Assembly: GCF_900292075.1 (NCBI RefSeq)
Contig: NZ_OLMV01000003.1
Location: forward strand, 558,001-622,000
Origin: Microbacterium timonense
Lineage (GTDB): Bacteria; Actinomycetota; Actinomycetes; Actinomycetales; Microbacteriaceae
Length of the DNA: 64,000 nt
Reading direction: 5' to 3'
Part shown: piece after piece, positions 11,671-20,199 of the stretch
Layout: each line of letters begins with the position of its first letter
How positions within the stretch are numbered: position 1 is the first letter of the stretch
Notes under the pieces: model-generated
The model's database searches: none
Seen by the model: only the letters and a program-made list of their open reading frames with translations
Told to the model about the DNA's origin: nothing
Translations under genes and position numbers: made by a program

Positions 11671-12921
11671 CTACGCCGCCCGTGCGCCGAGGAACTCGCG
11701 AGCGGCCACGACGAGCGCGTCGACGCCACGACCGAGGGTGGGCTGGATGACCGGCGCGAAGAACGGCGAGTGGTTGGTGGGGATGTCGCGCTCCACCGTG
11801 CCCGCGGCCGTCGCCTCGGCGAACGCGACGGGATCCACGCCGCCCCAGAACCAGAACACGAGCGGCACGCCGGCCTCCCGAGCGAACCACGACACGTCCT
11901 CGCTGCCGGTGAACATGCCGGGGTCGATCACGGTGCCGTCGCCGAACGCGGCGTCGAAGGCGAGGACCAGTCGCGCGGTCGCGTGCACGTCGTTGATGGT
12001 CGGCGGCAGCGTGTGGTCGGTGACGATGACGGGCGCCTCCTCGGCACCAGACGCCTGCGCCTCGGCCCGCACGATCCGCTCGACCTTGTCGAGCACGCGC
12101 GCTCGCGCCTCGTCGTCGGGGTAGCGCAGGCTCAGTTCGAGCTTCGCCTCGGCGGGGATGATGTTGTTCTTGAGCCCGGCGTGGATCGAGCCGACCGTCA
12201 CCACGGCGACATCGCGCGGGTCGACCTCGCGCGAGACGATCGTCTGCAGGCGCATCACCGTCGCGGCGGCCATCACGACCGGGTCGATGGTGGAGTGAGG
12301 CCGCGAGCCGTGGCCGCCGCGACCGAGGAGGGTGACCGTGAGCCCGTCGGAGGCGGCCATCTGCGTGCCGCTGCGCACGCCGATCGTGCCGGCCGGGAGC
12401 GGGGTGACGTGCTGGCCGAGCACGATCTCGGGCTTCGGGAACCGGTCGAGCACCCCGTCGGCGATCATTGCCTGCGATCCGGCGCCGTACTCCTCCGCCG
12501 GCTGGAACACGGCGACCACGGTGCCGGACCACTCGTCGGTCGTGGCGACGAGGCGCTCGAGGGCTCCCAGCAGCGCCGTCACGTGCATGTCGTGTCCGCA
12601 CGCGTGCATGACGGGCACATCGTTGCCGGCGGGATCGATGCCTCGTGCGGTGCTGGCGTAGTCCAGCCCGGTCTGCTCGGGAACCGGCAGCGCGTCCATG
12701 TCGGCGCGCAGCCACACGACAGGACCCTGACCAGACTCTCCTGAGTGTGTCGAAGGGTTGCGGATGACCGCGACGACGCCGGTGCGCCCGATCCCCTCTT
12801 CGAACTCGATGCCCAGCTCGCTCAGGTGCCGCGTGATGACGCCCGCCGTCCGCGTCTCCTGGAACGACAGCTCCGGATGCCGGTGCAGATCCCTGTAGAG
12901 GGCTTCGAGGTCGATCGTCAT
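11671..12921 (-). CDS. M20-family amidohydrolase (N-acyl amino acid hydrolase type)
   Basis: This is a metal-dependent amidohydrolase of the IAA-Leu/hippurate hydrolase group, 416 residues. Visible metal ligands include HACGHDMH (about 113-120), PAEE and the late H in TNHSPFF. It probably cleaves N-acyl or N-carbamoyl amino acids; the exact substrate is unclear. The ATG at 12921 precedes the conserved start (LEALYRDLHRHPELSFQE). Residues about 55-65 (PSTHSGESGQ) are an insertion between two core beta strands. They are encoded by a sequence resembling the TTCGACA..CTCA repeat common in actinobacterial gene gaps. Confidence 0.9.
   Translation of the reverse strand: MTIDLEALYRDLHRHPELSFQETRTAGVITRHLSELGIEFEEGIGRTGVVAVIRNPSTHSGESGQGPVVWLRADMDALPVPEQTGLDYASTARGIDPAGNDVPVMHACGHDMHVTALLGALERLVATTDEWSGTVVAVFQPAEEYGAGSQAMIADGVLDRFPKPEIVLGQHVTPLPAGTIGVRSGTQMAASDGLTVTLLGRGGHGSRPHSTIDPVVMAAATVMRLQTIVSREVDPRDVAVVTVGSIHAGLKNNIIPAEAKLELSLRYPDDEARARVLDKVERIVRAEAQASGAEEAPVIVTDHTLPPTINDVHATARLVLAFDAAFGDGTVIDPGMFTGSEDVSWFAREAGVPLVFWFWGGVDPVAFAEATAAGTVERDIPTNHSPFFAPVIQPTLGRGVDALVVAAREFLGARAA
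12723..12758. repeat. Repeat-like insert in frame within the M20 gene
   Basis: On the coding strand this reads CCCTTCGACACACTCAGG followed by AGAGTCTGGTCAGGGTC. It is an imperfect inverted repeat of a type often seen between genes in these genomes. It keeps the frame and adds about 10 residues to a surface loop. The assignment as a repeat is from recall of the motif; there is no second full copy in the window, only the related CTTCGACAAGCTCAG at 31092-31106. Confidence 0.55.
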
Positions 12922-13018
12922 GCGCACGAGCCTATCCATGACCCCCAGGTCCCCGCCGATCGAGTGGCGGAGGTACGAACCGTATCGAGATCCCGGAGGT
13001 TCCCGCACACCTCGGCGG

Positions 13019-14038
13019 TCAGCCGGGAAGGCGGGCGGTCGAACCGCGCACGATGAGCTCGAACGGCAGCTCACCCGGCCGGTGCGCGGGGGCGTCGGCA
13101 TCCACGGACTCCAGCGCCTGCAGGATCGCGTCGGCGGCTCGCTCGCCCTGCCCCAGCGGGAACTGGTCGACGGTCGTGAGCCGGAAGAACTCGCCCAGCT
13201 CGTGACCGTCGATCCCGATGACCGAGAGGTCCTCCGGCACGCGGTAGCCCAGGTCCCGCGCGGCCAGCAAAGCGCCGATCGCCATCTCATCGGATGCCGC
13301 GAAGATCGCCGTCGGCCGTCCCCCGGGCTTGCCCAGCAGCTGCTTCGCGGCGCGGAAACCGCCCTCGATCGTGAAGTCGGCGGGCTCGTAGAGCGCGGGT
13401 CGGACCGGGATGCCGGCATCCGCGAGAGCCTGCTCGAATCCCTGCCGCCGCTGTGTCGGGATGTGGAAGTCGATGTCGAACTCGGGACTCGCGCCGATGT
13501 GGGCGATCTCCCGGTGACCGAGCGCCAGCAGATGCTCGGTCGCGAGTCGTGCCACGGCGATGTCGTCGACGGTGAGGGTCGTGAGCCGAGGGTTCGGCCC
13601 GCCGATGGCGATGACCGGCAGGTCGAGTTCGACGAGGCGCTCGGTCTCCTCTTCTCCCAGTTCGAGCGAGATCGCGATGACGCCGTCCACGCGCTGACGG
13701 CGCAGGAAGGTGTCGAAGATGTCGTGGCGTTCGGCGCGGTCGGCCGTCAGGCTGTACAGCGTGATGTCGTAGCCGCGCCGCATGAGCGCCGATGCGATGC
13801 CGCTGAGCACCGTGGAGAAGAACCACCGGTCGAGGAACGGCACGAGCACGCCGATGTTGCGGGTGCGGCCCGACGCGAGACTCGACGCCGACGCCGAGAC
13901 GACATACCCCAGGCTCTTCGCGGCAGCCTCCACCTTCGCCTTCGCCGCCGCCGACACGTGGCCGCGGCCGCTCAGCGCGCGCGACACGGTCGCGGTCGAC
14001 ACGCCCGCAGCGCGGGCGACCTCGTCGATGCTGACCAC
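13019..14038 (-). CDS. LacI-family repressor of the GH13 alpha-glucosidase gene
   Basis: This 339-residue regulator has an N-terminal LacI helix-turn-helix (IDEVARAAGVSTATVSRALSGRGHVSAAAKAKV) and a periplasmic-binding-protein-like sugar sensor domain (about 60-335). It starts at GTG 14038, 48 bp after the alpha-glucosidase stop on the same strand, so the two probably form one transcript and the repressor is co-regulated. The palindrome TGCAAGCGCTTACA upstream of the alpha-glucosidase is its likely operator. The inducer is probably an alpha-glucoside such as maltose or isomaltose. Confidence 0.9.
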   Translation of the reverse strand: MVSIDEVARAAGVSTATVSRALSGRGHVSAAAKAKVEAAAKSLGYVVSASASSLASGRTRNIGVLVPFLDRWFFSTVLSGIASALMRRGYDITLYSLTADRAERHDIFDTFLRRQRVDGVIAISLELGEEETERLVELDLPVIAIGGPNPRLTTLTVDDIAVARLATEHLLALGHREIAHIGASPEFDIDFHIPTQRRQGFEQALADAGIPVRPALYEPADFTIEGGFRAAKQLLGKPGGRPTAIFAASDEMAIGALLAARDLGYRVPEDLSVIGIDGHELGEFFRLTTVDQFPLGQGERAADAILQALESVDADAPAHRPGELPFELIVRGSTARLPG

Positions 14039-14086
14039 GTCGTCACCTGTGCTTTCGTCGGGGCGGCTCCCGCCGCCGGCCGGGGC

Positions 14087-15769
14087 TCAGTCGCCGGCGA
14101 CCCACACGGTCGTGTCGGCGGGGAGGCGGCCGTCCACGAGCGGGCCGCTCGCCGCGATCACGATACCGTCCGGAACCGAGACCGCCGTGGAGCCCGTGTT
14201 GGCGACCACGGTCACATTCCCGTTGCGGAATGCGACGACCTCATCGGGGTACCCGTCGACCCACTCCAGCGATCCGGCGCCCAGCCCGCGCGCGCGGCGT
14301 TCTGCGAGCAGGGTGCGGTACAGCTCCAGCGTCGACCCTTCGACGCCGACCTGGCGGTCCCGCGCGAGCGCCGCCCACTCGGCCGGCTGCGGCAGCCAGG
14401 AGGCGCCCGTGGCGTTGAAGCCATAAGCCGGGGCATCCGCGTTCCACGGGATCGGCACCCGGCACCCGTCGCGGCCGTAGCGCTCGCCGTGGGTGCGGAA
14501 CCATGTCGGATCCTGCCGCGCGTCGCCGGGGATGTCGATGACCTCCGGCAGACCCAGCTCCTCGCCCTGGTAGAGGTACGCCGAGCCGGGCAGCGCGAGC
14601 ATGAGCGTCGTGGCGGCCCGCGCACGCGCCAGCCCCACCTCGGGGATCGGCTGCCCGGGCGAGTCCGGACCGATGCCGTGGCCCTGCGGGTTCTCGGCCG
14701 TCAGCGCGAGGCGAGACGCGTGGCGCACCACGTCGTGGTTCGACAGCACCCAGGTGCTCGGTGCGCCCACACCCGGGAACGCCCGCAGCGAGACGTCGAT
14801 GACCTCACGGAGGTCCGCGGCATTCCACTCGGTCTGCAGGTAGGGGAAGTTGAACGCCTGGTGCATCTCGTCCGAGCGCACCCACTGGGCTGTCCGCTCC
14901 GCGGTGGGAAGCCACGCCTCGGCGGCCAGCGCACGGTCGCCGTCGTAAGCCTCGAGGATCTTGCGCCAGTCCCGGTAGACCTCGTGCACGGCATCCTGTC
15001 CCCAGTAGGGGACGTTCTCCTCTTCGCCGCCCATCGACCCGGCTTCGGGGTCGGGGATGTAGTCGGGCAGGCCCTCGGCCTTGATCAGGCCGTGCGCCAC
15101 GTCCACGCGGAAGCCGTCGACACCGCGGTCCAGCCAGAAGCGGAGGATGCGGCGGAACTCCTCGCGCACCTCCTCATTCGACCAGTCGAAGTCCGGCTGC
15201 GACGAGTCGAACAGGTGCAGGTACCACTGGCCCGGTCGGCCGTCGGCCTCGATCACCCGCGTCCAGGCGGGACCGCCGAAGACGGACTCCCAGTTGTTCG
15301 GCGGCAGCTCGCCGTGGGCGCCGTTGCCGTCCCGGAACATGTAGCGCGCACGTTCACGGCTGCCCGGAGCGGAGGCGAGCGCCTGCCGGAACCACTCGTG
15401 CTGGTCCGACGAGTGGTTCGGTACGAGGTCGACGATGACCCGGATGCCGCGGTCATGGGCGGCGGCGAGCATCGAGTCGAAGTCGGCCAGCGTGCCGAAG
15501 AGCGGGTCGACGTCGCAGTAGTCGCTGACGTCGTAGCCGGCGTCCTTCTGCGGCGACCGCTGGAAGGGGCTCAGCCAGATGGCGTCGATGCCCAGCTGCT
15601 GCAGGTCGTCGAGGTGCGCGGTGATGCCGGGAAGATCGCCGATGCCGTCGCCGGATGCGTCGGCGAACGACCGGGGGTAGATCTGATAGATCACGGCGGT
15701 GCGCCACCACTCGCCTCCGATCGGGGCGAGGAACGCGTCCGTGCGCTCAGCAGTCTGTGCGGAAGTCAT
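14087..15769 (-). CDS. GH13 alpha-glucosidase (oligo-1,6-glucosidase / AglA type)
   Basis: This intracellular alpha-glucosidase splits short alpha-glucosides to glucose. The 560 residues form the GH13 (beta/alpha)8 barrel with IYQIYPRSF, DLVPNH, GFRVDVAH (nucleophile Asp about 223), ALAAEAWL (acid/base Glu) and LSNHDVVRH. There is no signal peptide. The ATG at 15769 fits the conserved N-terminus (WWRTAVIYQIYP). A LacI-type operator lies 14 bp upstream of the start. The LacI gene follows downstream. No sugar transporter accompanies it, so uptake must occur elsewhere. Confidence 0.92.
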   Translation of the reverse strand: MTSAQTAERTDAFLAPIGGEWWRTAVIYQIYPRSFADASGDGIGDLPGITAHLDDLQQLGIDAIWLSPFQRSPQKDAGYDVSDYCDVDPLFGTLADFDSMLAAAHDRGIRVIVDLVPNHSSDQHEWFRQALASAPGSRERARYMFRDGNGAHGELPPNNWESVFGGPAWTRVIEADGRPGQWYLHLFDSSQPDFDWSNEEVREEFRRILRFWLDRGVDGFRVDVAHGLIKAEGLPDYIPDPEAGSMGGEEENVPYWGQDAVHEVYRDWRKILEAYDGDRALAAEAWLPTAERTAQWVRSDEMHQAFNFPYLQTEWNAADLREVIDVSLRAFPGVGAPSTWVLSNHDVVRHASRLALTAENPQGHGIGPDSPGQPIPEVGLARARAATTLMLALPGSAYLYQGEELGLPEVIDIPGDARQDPTWFRTHGERYGRDGCRVPIPWNADAPAYGFNATGASWLPQPAEWAALARDRQVGVEGSTLELYRTLLAERRARGLGAGSLEWVDGYPDEVVAFRNGNVTVVANTGSTAVSVPDGIVIAASGPLVDGRLPADTTVWVAGD

Positions 15770-15782
15770 CGGGCCAGTGTAC

Positions 15783-15796
15783 TGCAAGCGCTTACA
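15783..15796. promoter_or_regulatory. LacI-family operator upstream of the alpha-glucosidase
   Basis: TGCAAGCGCTTACA is a near-perfect 14-bp palindrome with the central CG characteristic of LacI-family sites. It lies 14-27 bp upstream of the ATG, where binding would block transcription. Confidence 0.8.
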
Positions 15797-15813
15797 CTTT
15801 CCGCTCGGCCGGA

Positions 15814-15874
15814 CCGAAATGAGGACATGCGCCGAAATGAGGGGCAGATGCCGAGGAAGCGTCCTCATCTCGGC
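15814..15874. repeat. CCGAAATGAGGAC palindromic element
   Basis: The motif CCGAAATGAGG occurs directly at 15814-15824 and 15832-15842, and inverted as CCTCATCTCGG within 15861-15874. The outer arms pair except for one mismatch. It sits in the divergent gap between the alpha-glucosidase and apt starts, so it cannot be an ordinary terminator. Confidence 0.75.
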
Positions 15875-15943
15875 AGACCCCCGCATGTTGGCATCCGTTC
15901 GACGGTCCGGGCGGGGGCGCGGCGAGCGGCGTAGGGTGGGCGG

Positions 15944-16462
15944 GTGCTTTCCGAAGCCCTGCGGCGCGCCGAGTCCCTCATCCGCACCATCCCCGACTAC
16001 CCCGAACCGGGCGTGCTGTTCCGCGACATCACGCCGCTGCTGGCGGATGCCCGTGCGCTCCGCACGGTCGTCCACGCGATGATCGCCCCGTTCAAGGGGT
16101 CGTTCGATGTCGTCGCCGGTGTGGAGGCGCGCGGGTTCCTGCTGGCGGGCGCGGCGGCCCTGGAGGGCGGCGCGGGGCTGGTGCCGATCCGGAAGGCGGG
16201 CAAGCTGCCGCGGCCAGCGGCATCCGTCACGTACGCCCTGGAATACGGCACCGCGACGATCGAGGCGCACGACGACATCGTCGACGGCACCCGCGTCCTG
16301 CTCGTCGACGACGTGCTCGCCACGGGCGGGACACTCGTCGCCGCCCACGAGCTCGTCGGCACCCTCGGCGGCACGGTGGTCGGTACCGCGGTGCTGATGG
16401 AGCTGTCGGCGTTGGGGGGACGGGAACTCGTCGGCGACGTCCACACGGTATTCACCGCCTGA
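15944..16462 (+). CDS. apt: Adenine phosphoribosyltransferase
   Basis: Apt converts adenine and PRPP to AMP in purine salvage. The 172-residue protein has the N-terminal IPDYPEPGVLFRDITPLL, the adenine-site EARGF, and the PRPP motif VLLVDDVLATGGT. The start is GTG 15944, which precedes the conserved region by the usual distance; the upstream GGGTGGGCGG is purine rich. It is monocistronic, with the MerB-like gene converging on it. Confidence 0.93.
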   Translation: MLSEALRRAESLIRTIPDYPEPGVLFRDITPLLADARALRTVVHAMIAPFKGSFDVVAGVEARGFLLAGAAALEGGAGLVPIRKAGKLPRPAASVTYALEYGTATIEAHDDIVDGTRVLLVDDVLATGGTLVAAHELVGTLGGTVVGTAVLMELSALGGRELVGDVHTVFTA

Positions 16463-16492
16463 CGCGCCATCAGAAAGTCGTGAGCGTGCCGA

Positions 16493-17155
16493 TCACAGCC
16501 CCCAGAACGGACCCGTGAGGCCGGCATCCCGGAAGTACGCCGCGGCCGCCGTCGGCTCCCGCCGCCGATAGCCCGGTTCGAGACGACCGGAATACCAGTG
16601 CGACGCGAGCCGCCACAGGGTGGCGAGGTCGAAGACGTCGCCACGGGGCGACGTTGACCGCTCCAGCCACTCGTCCACGCAGGCCTCGCTGCAGAAGATC
16701 CGCTGGTTCTCGCACGTGTGGACCACGTCGTCCCACACGTGCGCCATCGGCACGAGGAAGTGCGCGACCTGTTCACCCGCGGGCGGGTTCCCGCTGTCGA
16801 CCACCCAGGCGTGGGCGGTCCCGCACGAGGGACACGTCGTGGCGATAAGCGAGGGCGATGCGCCGGGGACGAGGTGTGGAATCGCGAAGGAGTCCCACGC
16901 GCACCCGCCCCACCACAGCGTCCGGTCGCTCTTGACCGAGAACCCGAAGTCCCGGGTCGCGAACGGGTGCGCCAGCTCGATCTCTCCCCGCTCGTCCAGC
17001 ACCACGTGGCGATTGCGCTCGAGCTCTCCGAGCAACGCGGCTGTCGTGCGCTCGTCCTCCCCGATGTCCGCGGCAAGGATGCCGAGGCGGTCTACGCGAC
17101 CCTCGTCGGCCAGCTGCCGGTAGATCCGAAGGCGTAACGTCTCAGCGTCGGCCAT
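16493..17155 (-). CDS. Alkylmercury lyase (MerB)-like protein
   Basis: MerB cleaves carbon-mercury bonds using two cysteines and an aspartate (Cys96, Asp99 and Cys159 in the classical enzyme). This 220-residue protein has GCAWDSFAIPHL giving Cys85 and Asp88, and HTCENQRIF giving Cys148. The spacing 85-88-148 equals 96-99-159. It also has a TCPSCG pair (108, 111), extra cysteines at 155 and 159, and an N-terminal winged-helix-like region. The ATG at 17155 follows a GGGGAG site. No merA, merR or other mercury genes are nearby, so the native substrate may differ. MerB-family membership is well supported; activity is not. Confidence 0.8.
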   Translation of the reverse strand: MADAETLRLRIYRQLADEGRVDRLGILAADIGEDERTTAALLGELERNRHVVLDERGEIELAHPFATRDFGFSVKSDRTLWWGGCAWDSFAIPHLVPGASPSLIATTCPSCGTAHAWVVDSGNPPAGEQVAHFLVPMAHVWDDVVHTCENQRIFCSEACVDEWLERSTSPRGDVFDLATLWRLASHWYSGRLEPGYRRREPTAAAAYFRDAGLTGPFWGL

Positions 17156-17305
17156 CGCGTCTCCCCATCCTGGTGACGTCGTCGAGGAAACCGGAGTCGC
17201 AATCCGCCGTGACGTCACGGTTCTTCCTCGGTCATACCGCAGTCCGGCGACGAAGAGAAGGCTGCCGCCAGCCGCCCGGGCCGAGCGCGTCTCCTCTCTG
17301 CCGCG

Positions 17306-18247
17306 TCAGCCGCCCAGCACAACGTTCAGCGGGGGCTCGCCGGCGGCGAGGCGTTGGATCTGGGTGCGCACGAGCTTCGCGATGCGAGGCCGCATCGCCG
17401 TGGATGCCCCGCCGACATGCGGCGAGATCAGCACGCCGGGAAGACCCCACAGCGGGTGCCCCTCGGGCAGCGGCTCGGGGTCGGTCACGTCGAGGGCTGC
17501 CCGGATGCGACCACGGCGCACGTGGCCGACGAGCGCATCGGTGTCGACGAGTGTGCCGCGGCCCACGTTCACCACGAGAGCGCCGTCCGGCAGGGCTGAC
17601 AGGAACGCGTCGTCCACCATGCCCCGGGTCGCTTCGCCGCCCGGAAGGGTGAGGATCACGATCTCGGCACGCGGAAGAAGCTCCGGCAGCTCGTCGATGC
17701 CGTGCACGGCTACGCCGTCTTCCTCGCGAGCTCGCGAGGCTACGGCGGTCAGCTCGACCTCGAAGGGCTCCAACCGCGCGGCCACCGCCTTCCCGACGCC
17801 GCCGTAGCCGAGCAGCAGCACCCGCCGGTCGGCGAGGCTCTCGGCGAAGACCGGGGCCCATTGCCCGGCCGCGGTGTCGACGGCGAATGCGTCGAGGTGG
17901 CGCTGTGCCGTGAGGGTCAGGGCGACGGCGAGCTCTGCGGTCGAGGTCTCGTGCACCGACGCGGCGTTGGCGAACGGAAGACCGTCGGGCAGGATGTCGG
18001 CGACGCCGTCGTAGCCGATCGACTGGCCCTGCACGAGGCCGACGTCGATGCCGTTCAGCCGCTCCAGCACGCGCGCCATCGACATGTAGGGCGGCACCAC
18101 CATGTCGAACCGGTCGCGCGGGGCGTCGGCATCCATCGGCCACACCACGAGCTCGACGCCCTCGGGGAGGTCGCCGAGGTCGGCGGCGAGTTGCTCGGTC
18201 GGGACACTGATGACGAGATTGCGGATGCCACTGCTCACGTGGTCCAC
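17306..18247 (-). CDS. D-isomer-specific 2-hydroxyacid dehydrogenase family protein
   Basis: This predicted NAD(P)H-dependent oxidoreductase reduces or oxidises a 2-keto/2-hydroxy acid. The 313 residues include the nucleotide-binding GYGGVGKAVAARL, then VNVGRGTLVD, DVTDPEPLP and the catalytic histidine region SPHVGGAS. The substrate cannot be read. The start may be GTG 18247 or GTG 18238; both lie in front of the same conserved region. It is not obviously in an operon. Confidence 0.88.
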   Translation of the reverse strand: MDHVSSGIRNLVISVPTEQLAADLGDLPEGVELVVWPMDADAPRDRFDMVVPPYMSMARVLERLNGIDVGLVQGQSIGYDGVADILPDGLPFANAASVHETSTAELAVALTLTAQRHLDAFAVDTAAGQWAPVFAESLADRRVLLLGYGGVGKAVAARLEPFEVELTAVASRAREEDGVAVHGIDELPELLPRAEIVILTLPGGEATRGMVDDAFLSALPDGALVVNVGRGTLVDTDALVGHVRRGRIRAALDVTDPEPLPEGHPLWGLPGVLISPHVGGASTAMRPRIAKLVRTQIQRLAAGEPPLNVVLGG

Positions 18248-18344
18248 GCTACCGGCGGGGTGCGTGGTCGGCGTGACGGGCCGGCGCTACGCTCGCGTCC
18301 AGAGGGCACCGCAGCCCTGCGGTGCGGCGAGCAAGGAGGCGGCC

Positions 18345-18776
18345 ATGGTTCCCGAGATCAACTATTGGGCGGTGCTGCTGGCGACGGCCTCGAGCATGAT
18401 CGTCGGCTCCATCTGGTACGCGCGCAAGGTGTTCGGCACGCGGTGGGCGAGCCTGGCGAAGGTCGACATGGACCGGCCCGGAGCAAGCGCGGTGCTGCCG
18501 ATCATCACCACCGTCATCGTGAGCTTCGTGACGGCGTGGGTGCTCGCCGGTGCGACGTCGATCGCCTGGCACTTCTACGGCGGCAGCTACCTGTGGGCGG
18601 CGCTGGGCACCGGCGTGATCCTGTGGGCGGGATTCACCGCCGCCCGGTTCATCACGCACGACGCCTTCGAAGGGCGGCCCACATCACTGACGGTGCTCAA
18701 CATCGCGCACGAGCTGGTGACCATCGTCATCATGGCGCTCATCATCGGCGTCTGGCCGCCCGCCGGCACGGTCTGA
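18345..18776 (+). CDS. DUF1761-type small membrane protein
   Basis: This is a 143-residue protein with four predicted membrane helices. The N-terminal pattern INYWAVLLATASSMIVGSIWYARKVFG is typical of the DUF1761 family. Its function is unknown. The ATG at 18345 has a good AAGGAGG site at 18333-18339. It is a single gene converging on purQ. Confidence 0.8.
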   Translation: MVPEINYWAVLLATASSMIVGSIWYARKVFGTRWASLAKVDMDRPGASAVLPIITTVIVSFVTAWVLAGATSIAWHFYGGSYLWAALGTGVILWAGFTAARFITHDAFEGRPTSLTVLNIAHELVTIVIMALIIGVWPPAGTV

Positions 18777-18792
18777 CGGACCCTTCGAGCGA

Positions 18793-18874
18793 CCCGAACT
18801 CCTCAAGATTCGCCGATCTGCGGGGCCGGAGCACGGGTTCGAGCGGCAGCCGCGACATTTCAGAGGAGTTCGGG
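18793..18874. repeat. CCCGAACTCCTC palindromic element
   Basis: A perfect 12-bp inverted repeat (18793-18804 and 18863-18874) is separated by 58 bases. It lies between the converging DUF1761 gene and purQ. The loop is long for an intrinsic terminator and there is no T-tract, so it fits better with the other long palindromic elements of this window. Confidence 0.7.
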
Positions 18875-18929
18875 CAGACCGCCAGGCGGCAAGCTCAGCG
18901 CCCGGGACGGGCGCGGCGGGGATCGGGCG

Positions 18930-19637
18930 TCAGGCGGCTTGGGCGACCACGGCGGCGACGGCCGACGTGAAGAACGACAGGCCGTCGACCCCCGAGCGCA
19001 TCGCGGCGCTCGTGTCGGGGCCGAAGCCCGGCTCGACCGCGTGCTCGGGGTGCGGCATGAGCCCCACGACGTTGCCGCGCTCGTTGGTGATGCCGGCGAT
19101 GTCGCGGAGCGACCCGTTGGGGTTCACGCCGATGTAGCGGAAGGCGACGAGACCCTCGCCCTCGAGGCGGTCGAGCTCCGCCTCCGACGCGATGTAGCCG
19201 CCGTCCGCGTTCTTCAGCGGGATGACGATCTCCTGGCCGGCGGCGAAGTCGCTCGTCCAGGCGGTGTCGTTGTTCTCCACGCGCAGGCGCTGGTCGCGGC
19301 GGATGAACTGCTGGTGCGCGTTGCGGATCAGGCCGCCGGGCAGCAGGTGCGCCTCGACCAGCATCTGGAAACCGTTGCAGATGCCGAGGATCGGCATGCC
19401 GTGAGCTGCGGCATCCTTCACCTCCGCCATGATCGGGGCGAGCGCGGCGATCGCTCCGGCGCGCAGATAGTCGCCGTAGCTGAAGCCGCCCGGCAGCACG
19501 AGCGCGTCGACGCCCTCCAGGTCGTGCGAGCCGTGCCAGAGGGCGACCGGCTCTGCGCCGGCGACGCGGATCGCGCGCTGCGCGTCGCGGTCGTCGAGCG
19601 ACCCGGGAAAGGTGATGACTCCGACGCGGGCGGTCAT
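18930..19637 (-). CDS. purQ: Phosphoribosylformylglycinamidine synthase, glutaminase subunit
   Basis: PurQ is the glutaminase that supplies ammonia to PurL for conversion of FGAR to FGAM, together with PurS. It has 235 residues with the class I amidotransferase nucleophile in GICNGFQML and the late His/Glu in PHPEH. It overlaps the purS stop (ATGA). purL, the synthase subunit, is not in this window. Confidence 0.96.
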   Translation of the reverse strand: MTARVGVITFPGSLDDRDAQRAIRVAGAEPVALWHGSHDLEGVDALVLPGGFSYGDYLRAGAIAALAPIMAEVKDAAAHGMPILGICNGFQMLVEAHLLPGGLIRNAHQQFIRRDQRLRVENNDTAWTSDFAAGQEIVIPLKNADGGYIASEAELDRLEGEGLVAFRYIGVNPNGSLRDIAGITNERGNVVGLMPHPEHAVEPGFGPDTSAAMRSGVDGLSFFTSAVAAVVAQAA

Positions 19638-19882
19638 TCCACCACCTCGACGCCGACGACGTCCTCGATGACCGAGTTCGACAGGATCTCGTCGGCGACG
19701 CGCCGCGCCTCGGCGAGCACCTCGTCGGTGACGTCGCCGTCGACGGTCAGCTCGAAGCGCTTGCCGATGCGCACGCCGCTGAAGTCGCTCACGCCCAGCC
19801 GCGCGAAGGCGCCCGAGACGGCCTTCCCCTGCGGGTCGAGCAGTTCGGCCTTGGGCATGACGTCGACGACGATGGTGGGCAT
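19634..19882 (-). CDS. purS: Phosphoribosylformylglycinamidine synthase subunit PurS
   Basis: PurS is the 82-residue small subunit that bridges PurQ and PurL in the FGAM synthase of Gram-positives. The sequence shows the family pattern [19 protein letters not shown] and [10 protein letters not shown]. The ATG at 19882 has a consensus AGGAGG site. It is translationally coupled to purQ. A possible promoter (TTACGC, 16-bp spacer, TAGACT) reads toward it at about 20010-19983. Confidence 0.95.
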   Translation of the reverse strand: MPTIVVDVMPKAELLDPQGKAVSGAFARLGVSDFSGVRIGKRFELTVDGDVTDEVLAEARRVADEILSNSVIEDVVGVEVVE

Positions 19883-20199
19883 CTGGATCCTCCTGGCGGC
19901 CGGAGGCCGCGACTGTCGGTCGTGGGGCGACGAGCGCAGCGGGGAGTCGGAGCGCCGGATGTCGCGAGCAGGGGTCGCATCCAGTCTACGGGCCGCGGCA
20001 TCCTGCGTAACGACGCTGCCCGGAATCGGCCGTGACGCAACCGTGACCAAACCGTGGGAGCGCTCCCTTGACTTCGTGGGAGCGCTCCCGTAGCGTGACG
20101 TCTCGTCCGATGGGACCGCTCCCACGGACACCCTCCACGGCCACGGCACTCGTCCCGGCCGGTCCTGCAACACCACCCTGACAACACAAAGGAGTGACA
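19883..20199. other. Divergent regulatory gap between purS and cebE
   Basis: This 317-bp gap has no gene. The left part (19983-20010) holds a possible purS promoter reading leftwards. The right part (20056-20123) holds the ceb promoter with three CebR-type boxes. The ceb leader is about 100 bases. Confidence 0.75.
20056..20123 (+). promoter_or_regulatory. ceb promoter with three CebR-type operators
   Basis: GGGAGCGCTCCC occurs at 20056-20067 and 20078-20089, and GGGACCGCTCCC at 20112-20123. TGGGAGCGCTCCCA is the known CebR box of Streptomyces. A -35 TTGACT (20068-20073) and a -10 TAGCGT (20091-20096), 17 bp apart, lie between the boxes. Boxes 1 and 2 are 22 bp apart (two helical turns) and flank the -35; box 3 covers the region after the start site. 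CebR binding here should block RNA polymerase until a cellobiose-type inducer is present. Confidence 0.9.

Noticed and set aside
12920..15934. A 1004-codon open frame on the plus strand
   Set aside because: It runs antisense across the LacI and GH13 genes, is rich in Arg, Gly and Asp, and has no domain features. Long antisense frames are common in GC-rich DNA.
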